Source: Coprococcus sp.
GTDB taxonomy: Bacteria > Bacillota > Clostridia > Lachnospirales > Lachnospiraceae
Direction of reading: 5' to 3'
Assembly (NCBI GenBank): GCA_016297495.1
Contig: JAEDGN010000078.1
Coordinates: forward strand, 1 to 9,393
Length of the DNA stretch: 9,393 bases
Shown piece after piece: positions 1 to 5,992 of this stretch. How positions within the stretch are numbered: position 1 is the stretch's first letter; each line of letters opens with the position of its first letter. The notes under the pieces are model-generated. The model made no database searches. It saw only the letters and a program-made list of their open reading frames with translations, and was not told the origin of the DNA. The translations under genes and the position numbers were made by a program.

Positions 1-1561
1 CTCTTCTTTCTGCCAATACTTCGTCCGATACATCCAAATTCAAGGAATTTTCAGGAATATTAATCTTAATGATATCTCCCTCTTCTACCAGCGCAATATT
101 GCCTCCAAGGGCTGCTTCCGGAGAAACATGTCCGATGGAAGCACCTCTGGAAGCACCGGAGAAGCGCCCGTCGGTAATCAAAGCCACGCTTGAACCAAGA
201 CCCATACCTGCAATGGCAGATGTCGGATTCAGCATCTCTCTCATACCCGGACCGCCTTTAGGTCCTTCATAACGGATCACGATCACATCACCCGGAACAA
301 TCTGTCCGCCCTTGATTGCTGCAATGGCATCTTCTTCACAGTCGAATACACGAGCCGGTCCCTCATGAACCATCATCTCAGGCACAACAGCTGAACGCTT
401 GACAACACCGCCGTTTGGAGCCAGATTGCCCTTCAGTACGGCAATACCGCCCGTTTCACTGTACGGATTGTCAATCGGACGTATGATCTCAGGATTCTTA
501 TTGATACATCCTGCGATATTTTCGCCTACAGTCTTACCTGTAGCAGTAATCAGATCTGTATACAGCAGGCCCTTCTTGTCCAGCTCATTCATTACGGCAT
601 AGATACCGCCTGCTTCATTCAGATCTTCCATATAGGTATGTCCAGCCGGAGCCAGATGGCAGAGGTTTGGAGTCTTTGCACTTAATTCATTGGCAATATC
701 AAGGTTCAGCTCAACACCTGCCTCATGAGCAATAGCCGGAAGATGCAGCATTGTATTCGTAGAACATCCCAGAGCCATATCCACTGTCAGCGCGTTCATG
801 AAGGCCTTCTCTGTCAGAATATCTCTAGGACGGATATTCTTCTCAAGCAGTTCCATAACTTTCATACCGGCATGCTTTGCCAGCTTGATACGCTCCGAAT
901 AAACAGCCGGAATCGTTCCGTTACCCTGAAGTCCCATACCAATAGCCTCTGTCAGACAGTTCATACTGTTGGCTGTGTACATACCTGAGCAGGAACCACA
1001 GGTAGGACACGCGTGATTCTCAAAATCAAGGACATCCTCCTCTGACATCCTGCCGGCAGCATAGGAACCGACAGCCTCAAACATGCTCGAAAGACTTGTT
1101 TTCTTACCCTTTACATGACCTGCAAGCATCGGACCGCCGCTGACAAATACCGTCGGAACATTGACACGGGCAGCTGCCATCAGAAGCCCCGGAACATTTT
1201 TATCACAGTTCGGAACCATAACCAGTGCATCAAACTGATGCGCTATGGCCATAGCTTCCGTTGAATCGGCAATCAGGTCACGGGTTACCAGGGAATACTT
1301 CATACCGATATGGCCCATGGCAATTCCGTCACATACGGCAATAGCAGGAAAAACAACCGGTGTGCCGCCTGCCATGGCAACCCCCAGTTTAACTGCCTCA
1401 ACGATCTTGTCCAGATTCATGTGCCCCGGCACGATCTCATTGTAGGAACTGACAATACCGACCAACGGCTTCTTCATCTCTTCTGCTGTCATCCCCAGCG
1501 CATTAAACAAAGAACGATGCGGTGCCTGCTGCATACCGCTCTTAACATTATCACTCTTCAT
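1..1561 (-). CDS. ilvD: Dihydroxy-acid dehydratase IlvD (C-terminus cut by window edge)
   Basis: The enzyme dehydrates 2,3-dihydroxy-isovalerate and 2,3-dihydroxy-3-methylvalerate to the 2-keto acids that precede valine/leucine and isoleucine; it is cytosolic and uses an Fe-S cluster and Mg2+. The visible 520 residues, starting MKSDNVKSGMQQ, run off the left edge. The family is usually about 550-560 residues, so roughly 35 are missing. Both family signatures are present: CDKNVPGLLMA (residues 119-129) and LITDGRFSGASRG (461-473). The cysteine-rich CPTCGSC (185-191) contributes cluster cysteines, and CDGIAMGH (77-84) is also typical. The start is set by AGGAAGG (1571-1577), nine bases before the ATG. 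It lies 27 bases after the leuB stop with no terminator between, so the two should be cotranscribed. A following ilvB/ilvN gene is often found in such clusters but lies outside the window. Identity is very secure. Confidence 0.97.
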   Translation of the reverse strand, partial: MKSDNVKSGMQQAPHRSLFNALGMTAEEMKKPLVGIVSSYNEIVPGHMNLDKIVEAVKLGVAMAGGTPVVFPAIAVCDGIAMGHIGMKYSLVTRDLIADSTEAMAIAHQFDALVMVPNCDKNVPGLLMAAARVNVPTVFVSGGPMLAGHVKGKKTSLSSMFEAVGSYAAGRMSEEDVLDFENHACPTCGSCSGMYTANSMNCLTEAIGMGLQGNGTIPAVYSERIKLAKHAGMKVMELLEKNIRPRDILTEKAFMNALTVDMALGCSTNTMLHLPAIAHEAGVELNLDIANELSAKTPNLCHLAPAGHTYMEDLNEAGGIYAVMNELDKKGLLYTDLITATGKTVGENIAGCINKNPEIIRPIDNPYSETGGIAVLKGNLAPNGGVVKRSAVVPEMMVHEGPARVFDCEEDAIAAIKGGQIVPGDVIVIRYEGPKGGPGMREMLNPTSAIAGMGLGSSVALITDGRFSGASRGASIGHVSPEAALGGNIALVEEGDIIKINIPENSLNLDVSDEVLAERR

Positions 1562-1588
1562 AACTCTATTCCTTCCTATATCTTTAAT

Positions 1589-2674
1589 TTAAATCTCTGC
1601 TGCAATGACATCGCCCATCTCTCTGCATCCAACCAGTGTCTGCCCTTCGGACATGATGTCAACGGTTCTGTAGTCTTTCTTCAAAACATTTTTAACTGCA
1701 GTTTCAATAGCATCGGCCTCTTCATCCAGATTCAGGGAAAATCTGAGCATCATAGCTGCAGAAAGAATCGTAGCAATCGGGTTGGCCTGATTGGTACCGG
1801 CAATATCCGGTGCCGAACCATGGCTTGGCTCATAAAGACCAAAGCTTGTCTCACTCAGACTTGCAGAGGACAGCATACCGATGGATCCTGTAATCTCACT
1901 GGCTTCATCTGACAAAATATCTCCGAACATATTCTCTGTCAGAATAACATCGAACTGTCCCGGATTCTTCACAAGCTGCATGGCACAATTGTCCACCAGC
2001 ATATGAGAATATGTAACTTCCGGATAATCCTTCGCAACCTCTTCCACGACCTTACGCCAGAGTCTGGAGGAATCCAGTACATTGGCCTTATCGACGCTGA
2101 CCACATTCTTACGTCGCTTCATGGCAATCTCAAAACCCTTGATGGCGATGCGTCGGATCTCATTCTCATCATATGTCAGAGAATCATATGCCTTCAGAAC
2201 ACCATTCTCCATGACGGTCTTTCTCTCTCCAAAATAAAGGCCGCCTGTCAATTCTCTCATAATGACCATATCAAAGCCCTTGTCGCCGATGATCTCATCC
2301 TTGATCGGACAGGCTGCCTTCAATTCATCATACAGATAGGCAGGACGGATATTGGCAAACAGTCCAAGGGACTTGCGAAGCTTCAATAATCCCGCTTCCG
2401 GTCTCAATGACGGCTCCAGCTTGTACCACGGTGACGTAGTGGTGTTGCCGCCGATGGATCCCATCAGAACGGAATCACTGGCCCGGCATGCGGCAATCGC
2501 CTCATCTGTCAGAGGCACACCACAGGCATCAATAGACTCACCGCCCATCAGCACCCTTGTATATTCAAAAGTATGTCCATATCTTTCAGCAACCTTATTC
2601 AGTACCTTAACTGCCTCATCCACAATCTCAGGACCTATTCCGTCACCCTTAATCAGTGCAATCTTAAAATTCAT
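1589..2674 (-). CDS. leuB: 3-isopropylmalate dehydrogenase LeuB
   Basis: LeuB oxidatively decarboxylates 3-isopropylmalate to 2-ketoisocaproate with NAD+, the third step of leucine synthesis, in the cytosol. The 361-residue product has the usual family length. Visible landmarks are KGDGIGPE near the N-terminus (9-16), the substrate-binding LRPEAGLLKLR (90-100), VDKANVL (194-200) with the catalytic Lys196, NMFGDILSDEASEITGSIGM (248-267) with the metal-binding aspartates 251 and 255, and the NAD-binding GSAPDIAGTNQANP (286-299). An upstream in-frame ATG at 2704 would add ten residues. The ATG at 2674 is preferred because it begins at the conserved MNFKIALIKGDG and has AAAGGGAG six bases upstream. 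The gene heads the leuB-ilvD pair and has its own predicted promoter at 2724-2752, downstream of a terminator that closes leuCD. Nothing is broken or missing. Confidence 0.97.
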   Translation of the reverse strand: MNFKIALIKGDGIGPEIVDEAVKVLNKVAERYGHTFEYTRVLMGGESIDACGVPLTDEAIAACRASDSVLMGSIGGNTTTSPWYKLEPSLRPEAGLLKLRKSLGLFANIRPAYLYDELKAACPIKDEIIGDKGFDMVIMRELTGGLYFGERKTVMENGVLKAYDSLTYDENEIRRIAIKGFEIAMKRRKNVVSVDKANVLDSSRLWRKVVEEVAKDYPEVTYSHMLVDNCAMQLVKNPGQFDVILTENMFGDILSDEASEITGSIGMLSSASLSETSFGLYEPSHGSAPDIAGTNQANPIATILSAAMMLRFSLNLDEEADAIETAVKNVLKKDYRTVDIMSEGQTLVGCREMGDVIAAEI

Positions 2675-2680
2675 GATAAT

Positions 2681-2688
2681 CTCCCTTT
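2681..2688 (-). promoter_or_regulatory. Ribosome binding site that fixes the leuB start
   Basis: On the minus strand AAAGGGAG lies six bases before the ATG at 2674. It falls inside the alternative reading from the ATG at 2704, which argues that the shorter LeuB is the real product. Confidence 0.75.
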
Positions 2689-2723
2689 CCCCGACAAATG
2701 ACACTGCATTTGCGTTAGTCTCT

Positions 2724-2752
2724 ATAATAAACTATTTTTTTTGGAATTTCAA
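2724..2752 (-). promoter_or_regulatory. Predicted sigma-A promoter for leuB-ilvD
   Basis: The minus strand reads TTGAAA (2752-2747), a 17-base spacer containing an eight-A run, then TATTAT (2729-2724). The spacing is ideal, with one mismatch to consensus in the -35 hexamer and one in the -10. Transcription would start near 2717, giving a leader of about 43 bases before leuB. It sits downstream of the terminator at 2804-2866, which fits an independent start for leuB-ilvD. The start site is inferred, not measured. Confidence 0.72.
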
Positions 2753-2756
2753 CTGC

Positions 2757-2771
2757 AATTACGTAAAAATT
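2757..2771. promoter_or_regulatory. Possible CodY-like or other operator next to the leuB -35 box
   Basis: On the minus strand AATTTTTACGTAATT matches 11 of 15 positions of the CodY box consensus AATTTTCWGAAAATT, with all four mismatches in the centre. It contains the perfect 8-base palindrome TTACGTAA (2759-2766) and ends four bases upstream of the predicted -35 box. CodY is the GTP/branched-chain amino acid-responsive regulator of Firmicutes, so the location makes sense. The central mismatches and AT-rich background make the call weak. Confidence 0.3.
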
Positions 2772-2772
2772 C

Positions 2773-2798
2773 ACCTTGTTAAAGTATAAACCTTGTTA
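2773..2798. repeat. Pair of 9-base direct repeats upstream of the leuB promoter
   Basis: ACCTTGTTA occurs at 2773-2781 and again at 2790-2798 (plus strand), a period of 17 bases. The pair lies about 55-80 bases upstream of the predicted leuB transcription start, a position typical for activator half-sites. No known binding consensus is recognised, so an operator role is an inference from position and repetition only. Confidence 0.45.
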
Positions 2799-2803
2799 GT
2801 TTT

Positions 2804-2866
2804 AAAAAAGAAGGCTGCTGCACAAATATGTTAAAGACATTCTGCCATAACAATTGTGCAACAGCC
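2804..2866 (-). terminator. Intrinsic terminator after leuD
   Basis: On the minus strand a 54-base hairpin (2866-2813) has a 13-bp outer stem, GGCTGTTGCACAA with TTGTGCAGCAGCC, containing one G-U pair. Inner stems follow (TGTTA/TAACA and GGCA/TGTC around a GAA loop). It is followed by TTCTTTTTT (2812-2804). The hairpin begins eight bases after the leuD stop, so it should end most leuCD transcripts before leuB. The plus-strand side is also T-rich, but no plus-strand gene leads into it. Confidence 0.85.
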
Positions 2867-2874
2867 CTTTCATT

Positions 2875-3366
2875 TTATTTATTCAGATTGTTGGTGTAAT
2901 TGACCAGACCTCCGGCCTGTATCAATTCCTGCATAAATGGTGGAAATGCCTGACCTTTATAACTTCTGTTTTTTGTCTTATTATAAATGATTCCGCTGTC
3001 AAAATCGATATCCACTTCATCCCCTGCATCAATATCTTCCGAAGCTTCCCTGCACTCGATAATCGGAAGACCGATATTGATGGCATTTCTATAGAAAATA
3101 CGTGCGAAGGTCTCCGCGATTACACAGCTGATGCCTGATGCTTTAATAGCGATCGGTGCGTGTTCTCTGGATGAGCCGCAGCCAAAATTCTTACGGGCCA
3201 CCATAATATCGCCATCTTTAACCTTTTTGACAAATTCTGTATCAATATCCTCCATGCAATGTGCAGCCAGTCCTTTCGGATCTGTGATTGCCAGGTGTCT
3301 TGCCGGAATAATAACGTCTGTATCTACATTGTCTCCATATTTAAATACGCTTCCTGATGCTTTCAT
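2875..3366 (-). CDS. leuD: 3-isopropylmalate dehydratase small subunit LeuD
   Basis: LeuD pairs with LeuC to form isopropylmalate isomerase, which converts 2-isopropylmalate to 3-isopropylmalate in the cytosol; LeuD supplies the swivelling domain that contributes to substrate specificity. The 163-residue protein is the short form typical of clostridia and archaea (about 160-170 residues, against about 200 in E. coli). Diagnostic motifs are DTDVIIPARHL (15-25) and the aconitase-swivel loop FGCGSSREHAP (61-71). RNAINIGLP (93-101) is also typical. The start is well supported by AAGGAGG (3374-3380), seven bases upstream of the ATG. It begins 15 bases after the leuC stop, so the two subunits are almost certainly cotranslated from one mRNA. 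A terminator follows directly. The related homoaconitase small subunit is possible in principle, but the neighbouring leuB and ilvD favour leucine synthesis. Confidence 0.96.
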   Translation of the reverse strand: MKASGSVFKYGDNVDTDVIIPARHLAITDPKGLAAHCMEDIDTEFVKKVKDGDIMVARKNFGCGSSREHAPIAIKASGISCVIAETFARIFYRNAINIGLPIIECREASEDIDAGDEVDIDFDSGIIYNKTKNRSYKGQAFPPFMQELIQAGGLVNYTNNLNK

Positions 3367-3381
3367 TGTCCTGCCTCCTTA

Positions 3382-4680
3382 TTAATCCAGTTCACAAGGG
3401 CATGTAACCCTGCCGGTTACAGCACTGGCCGCAGCAACTGCCGGGCTGGCCAGATAGATTTCTGATGTTACATGACCCATACGGCCTACAAAGTTACGAT
3501 TTGTAGTAGATACACATCTCTCTCCTTCAGCCAGAATGCCCATATACCCGCCAAGACACGGACCACAGGTCGGCGTGCTGACAATGGCGCCTGCTTCAAT
3601 AAATGTTCTGATATATCCTGCTTCCATGGCATCCAGATAAATCTTCTGGGTAGCAGGTATAATAATCACACGAAGGCCTTTTGCAATCTTTCTCCCCTTC
3701 AATATCTCTGCCGCAATACGAAGGTCATTTAACCGTCCGTTGGTACAGGATCCAATAACAACCTGATCAATGGCAATGTCGCCAATTTCATTAACCGGAT
3801 GTGTATTTTCCGGTAAATGAGGAAAAGCTACCGTTGGCTTCAATGTGCTGAGATCGATCGTATAGGTTTCATCATATACAGCATCCGCATCAGCTTCAAA
3901 AATCTTATATGGTTTCACACCTGTCTTCTCATACTCAGCCTTTCTGGCTTCGCTCATATGACTTTCAATATATTCAATCGTTTTCTCATCCACAGGGAAG
4001 ATACCGTTTTTTCCACCGGCTTCAATAGCCATATTGGCAATCGTAAAACGGTCATCCATGGAAAGATGCGCAATTCCGTCACCTGTAAATTCCATGGAAC
4101 GGTATAAAGCGCCATCCACACCGATCAGACCGATGATATGTAAAATGATGTCTTTGCCGCTGACCCATTTTGATGGTTTGCCTGTCAGAACAAATTTGAT
4201 GGCAGACGGAACCTTAAACCATGCCTTACCTGTAGACATGCCTGCAGCCGCATCTGTTGAACCCACACCTGTGGAGAATGCACCAAGAGCGCCATAGGTA
4301 CATGTATGGGAATCCGCACCAATTACTGTATCTCCCGCTGTTACAATACCTTTTTCCGGCAGCAGTGCATGCTCAATACCCATTTCTCCGACTTCATAAA
4401 AATGAGTCACCTCATTGCAGTGAGCAAAATCACGCATGCATTTACAGTTCTGGGCAGACTGGATATCCTTGTTCGGTGAAAAATGATCCGGAATCAGTGC
4501 TATTTTATCTTTGTCAAATACACCCTTTTTTTCAAATTTATCCATTTCATGAATAGCAACAGGGCCCGTAATATCATTGGCCAGAACCATGTCCAGATTC
4601 GCCATAATCAGCTGACCAGCCTCCACCTTGTCAAGACCCGCTGCAGAAGCAAGAATCTTCTGTGTCATTGTCATTCCCAT
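3382..4680 (-). CDS. leuC: 3-isopropylmalate dehydratase large subunit LeuC
   Basis: LeuC is the catalytic, [4Fe-4S]-bearing subunit of isopropylmalate isomerase, partner of the adjacent LeuD. The 432-residue product belongs to the shorter HacA/LeuC branch of the aconitase superfamily (about 420 residues, against about 466 in E. coli LeuC). The three cluster cysteines are evident: Cys312 in GSCTNGR (310-316) and Cys372/Cys375 in CGPC. GADSHTCTYGALG (121-133) and NRNFVGRMG (394-402) are further family landmarks. The ATG at 4680 is chosen because AGGAGG (4689-4694) lies eight bases upstream. The frame stays open to an ATG at 4776, but that would add 32 residues unlike the family and start at the predicted transcription start. 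The gene leads the leuCD unit and is divergent from a LysR regulator gene with a shared control region. Confidence 0.96.
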   Translation of the reverse strand: MGMTMTQKILASAAGLDKVEAGQLIMANLDMVLANDITGPVAIHEMDKFEKKGVFDKDKIALIPDHFSPNKDIQSAQNCKCMRDFAHCNEVTHFYEVGEMGIEHALLPEKGIVTAGDTVIGADSHTCTYGALGAFSTGVGSTDAAAGMSTGKAWFKVPSAIKFVLTGKPSKWVSGKDIILHIIGLIGVDGALYRSMEFTGDGIAHLSMDDRFTIANMAIEAGGKNGIFPVDEKTIEYIESHMSEARKAEYEKTGVKPYKIFEADADAVYDETYTIDLSTLKPTVAFPHLPENTHPVNEIGDIAIDQVVIGSCTNGRLNDLRIAAEILKGRKIAKGLRVIIIPATQKIYLDAMEAGYIRTFIEAGAIVSTPTCGPCLGGYMGILAEGERCVSTTNRNFVGRMGHVTSEIYLASPAVAAASAVTGRVTCPCELD

Positions 4681-4688
4681 ATCAAAAA

Positions 4689-4694
4689 CCTCCT
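4689..4694 (-). promoter_or_regulatory. Ribosome binding site that fixes the leuC start
   Basis: A full AGGAGG on the minus strand lies eight bases before the ATG at 4680. It decides against the in-frame upstream ATGs at 4764 and 4776, which have no comparable site. Confidence 0.85.
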
Positions 4695-4730
4695 TTTGGC
4701 AGTTCCATCTGTATTTCAACCAGACGCAGT

Positions 4731-4760
4731 TCAGCAGACTTTGACTATTCAGCCTGCTGA
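4731..4760 (-). other. Stem-loop in the leuC leader
   Basis: On the minus strand TCAGCAGGCT pairs with AGTCTGCTGA across a ten-base loop (4750-4741), a 10-bp stem with one G-U pair. It would lie about 16-45 bases into the predicted leuC mRNA leader and ends 36 bases before the ribosome binding site. No T-run follows, so it is not an ordinary terminator. Its role is unknown; protection of the 5' end or translation control are possible. Confidence 0.6.
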
Positions 4761-4782
4761 GCATGATAAATCTCATGTTGTT

Positions 4783-4811
4783 ATTTTAGCATAGATAGGT
4801 GTATAATAGAA
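4783..4811 (-). promoter_or_regulatory. Predicted leuC-leuD promoter
   Basis: On the minus strand an extended -10 element TGCTAAAAT (hexamer TAAAAT at 4788-4783) has a weak -35, TTCTAT (4811-4806), 17 bases upstream. Transcription would start near 4776, giving a leader of about 95 bases. A poor -35 overlapped by an inverted repeat fits a promoter that depends on an activator, such as the divergent LysR protein. Confidence 0.6.
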
Positions 4812-4835
4812 ATATATAATTTGAATATTTCCTAT
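4806..4835. promoter_or_regulatory. Inverted repeat, likely LysR operator shared by leuC and lysR
   Basis: GAAATAT (4809-4815) and ATATTTC (4825-4831) form a perfect 7-base inverted repeat with a nine-base centre. The symmetry extends outward, with one extra base, as ATAG and CTAT. It includes a T-N11-A pair (4815/4827), the loose signature of LysR-family sites. It overlaps the predicted -35 boxes of both the leuC and lysR promoters, the usual place for a LysR-type regulator that activates a divergent target and represses itself. AT-richness raises the chance of coincidence. Confidence 0.55.
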
Positions 4836-4850
4836 AAGCTGTAGTTATAT
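4821..4850 (+). promoter_or_regulatory. Predicted lysR promoter
   Basis: TTGAAT (4821-4826), an 18-base spacer and TTATAT (4845-4850) give a plausible sigma-A promoter with a start near 4857. The leader before the regulator gene would be about 135 bases. The -35 box lies inside the inverted repeat at 4806-4835, which would allow autorepression. Confidence 0.45.
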
Positions 4851-4903
4851 CAGATGGAAGTGTTGTATATTCTCATCGACTTCATAGTACAGCAGCGCGA
4901 CAA

Positions 4904-4959
4904 GATAATATTTCTCCTGAAACGATTGACGATGAATCTGTTTCAGGACGAATATTATC
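4904..4959 (+). other. Long stem-loop in the lysR leader
   Basis: The 20 bases at 4904-4923 pair with the 20 at 4940-4959 with a single C-C mismatch and one G-U pair: GATAATATT with AATATTATC, and CCTGAAAC with GTTTCAGG. An inner GATT/AATC stem (4924-4927/4935-4938) closes a seven-base loop, GACGATG, leaving one bulged T. No T-run follows on either strand, so it is not a standard terminator. It ends 19 bases before the lysR ribosome binding site. It is either a structured RNA leader or, as DNA, a large inverted-repeat binding site. It matches no riboswitch class I recognise. Confidence 0.7.
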
Positions 4960-4978
4960 CTTCCCGTCTGCGTGAAAA

Positions 4979-4983
4979 AGGAG
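4979..4983 (+). promoter_or_regulatory. Ribosome binding site that fixes the lysR start
   Basis: AGGAG lies eight bases before the ATG at 4992. The frame is open to an ATG at 4854, but that codon has no such site and precedes the predicted transcription start. Confidence 0.8.
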
Positions 4984-4991
4984 AAGTTTTT

Positions 4992-5882
4992 ATGGATTCT
5001 AATCTTTCTTTGTATAAAATATTTTCTGTTGTTGCTGAATGCGGCAGTATATCCGGTGCTGCCAAACAGCTCTATATCAGTCAGCCGGCCATCAGTAAGT
5101 CCATCAGTAATCTGGAAGCAAGTCTCCAGACCCCGCTGTTTGAGCGGAATTCCAGAGGTGTGACTCTAACTGAAGAGGGGCAGCTTCTCTACAGACATGT
5201 GTCAGATGCTTTCCGGACTCTGGAAGCCGGTGAAGCGGAGCTGCAGCGCTTTAAAGATATGGGTATTGGCCACCTGACCATCGGTGTCAGCACGACACTG
5301 TGCCGCTACCGTCTTCTGCCGTATCTGAAAGCCTTCGTAGATGAATATCCACATATCAGTATCAACATCATCTGTCAATCTACCAATCAAACACTGGAAT
5401 TACTGAATGACGGAACACTTGATATCGGGCTCATTGCAAGGCAGCCTCATATGGATCATATTACATTTGCTTCTTTGGGTAATATTGAAGATGTCTTTGT
5501 CTGCACACCAAGTTATCTGAATCATCTGCAGATGCGCCATGCGGCTGAAGGTCTGGGCATACTGAATGCCGGGACACTGATGCTGCTGGATAAAGCCAAT
5601 GCTTCCCGGCAGTTTATTGATTATTTTCTGGAAGAAAATCATATTCATGCCGCCAATCTCATTGAAATTACCACTATGGATCTGTTGATAGAATTTGCAC
5701 GCACCGGGCTTGGTATTGCATGCGTCATTAAAGATTTTGTTGCTGATGATCTGGAAAAAGGTACATTAATAGAAATTCCGATCGGCCAGCCTATTCACCC
5801 ACGTGAAATTGGCTTCGCATGGAAAAGCAGCCATACACCTCATCGCTCTCTGGAATCTTTTATCCGCTTCATTATGCCATAA
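4992..5882 (+). CDS. LysR-family transcriptional regulator, divergent from leuC
   Basis: This is a 296-residue LysR-type DNA-binding regulator of standard family length. The winged helix-turn-helix occupies about residues 1-62, with the typical SISGAAKQLYISQPAISKSI (19-38) recognition region, LFERNSRGVTLTEEG (49-63) wing, and a linker helix to about 88. The rest, from about GHLTIGVSTTLCR (93-105) to the C-terminus, is the two-lobed co-inducer-binding domain. The ligand is not deducible. The divergent position next to leuC and the inverted repeat overlapping both promoters suggest that it controls leuCD and itself, perhaps sensing a leucine-pathway intermediate as IlvY and similar LysR proteins do for their pathways; that is inference. 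The start follows the ribosome binding site at 4979. An in-frame ATG at 4854 would add 46 residues encoded across the leader hairpin and is rejected. Confidence 0.94.
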   Translation: MDSNLSLYKIFSVVAECGSISGAAKQLYISQPAISKSISNLEASLQTPLFERNSRGVTLTEEGQLLYRHVSDAFRTLEAGEAELQRFKDMGIGHLTIGVSTTLCRYRLLPYLKAFVDEYPHISINIICQSTNQTLELLNDGTLDIGLIARQPHMDHITFASLGNIEDVFVCTPSYLNHLQMRHAAEGLGILNAGTLMLLDKANASRQFIDYFLEENHIHAANLIEITTMDLLIEFARTGLGIACVIKDFVADDLEKGTLIEIPIGQPIHPREIGFAWKSSHTPHRSLESFIRFIMP

Positions 5883-5916
5883 TACATAATAGCTCCTATA
5901 TCCACCAGTACCATGC

Positions 5917-5966
5917 AAAAAAGCCGCTGCAGGGACGCGGTCCCCCCGGCCCGCTCCCGCAGCAGC
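5917..5966 (-). terminator. Intrinsic terminator of the ABC importer operon
   Basis: On the minus strand GCTGCTGC (5966-5959) pairs with GCAGCGGC (5930-5923), continuing through GGGA/TCCC and GCGG/CCGC segments with two single-base bulges. The stem has about 16 pairs, is very GC-rich and is followed by TTTTTT (5922-5917). It starts 26 bases after the ATPase stop. The plus-strand lysR transcript also runs into the hairpin, but its 3' side there is only ATTTGATAAAAT, so it would be a weaker terminator in that direction. Confidence 0.88.
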
Positions 5967-5992
5967 ATTTGATAAAATGGGATATGAAATTA

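Noticed and set aside
1310..1912. 200-residue open frame on the plus strand
   Set aside because: It lies antisense to ilvD and leuB, which have unmistakable family motifs. Its translation is cysteine/histidine-rich without domains, and it has no ribosome binding site or promoter.
2813..2866. Palindromic mobile repeat (MITE-like) between leuD and leuB
   Set aside because: The hairpin is followed by a T-run at the right strand and distance from leuD for a terminator, has no visible target-site duplication, and no second copy occurs in the window.
4681..4776. 32-residue N-terminal extension of LeuC
   Set aside because: AGGAGG lies eight bases before the ATG at 4680, the extension is unlike LeuC proteins, and its ATG coincides with the predicted transcription start.
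4854..4991. 46-residue N-terminal extension of the LysR regulator
   Set aside because: LysR proteins begin a few residues before the helix-turn-helix, as with the ATG at 4992, which has a good ribosome binding site. The extension would be encoded by the hairpin region and its ATG precedes the predicted transcription start.
4681..4991. T-box leader in front of leuC
   Set aside because: T-box leaders control many Firmicute leucine operons, but the conserved AGGGTGGNACCGCG-type sequence and a terminator/antiterminator pair are absent, and the leuC leader is only about 95 bases.
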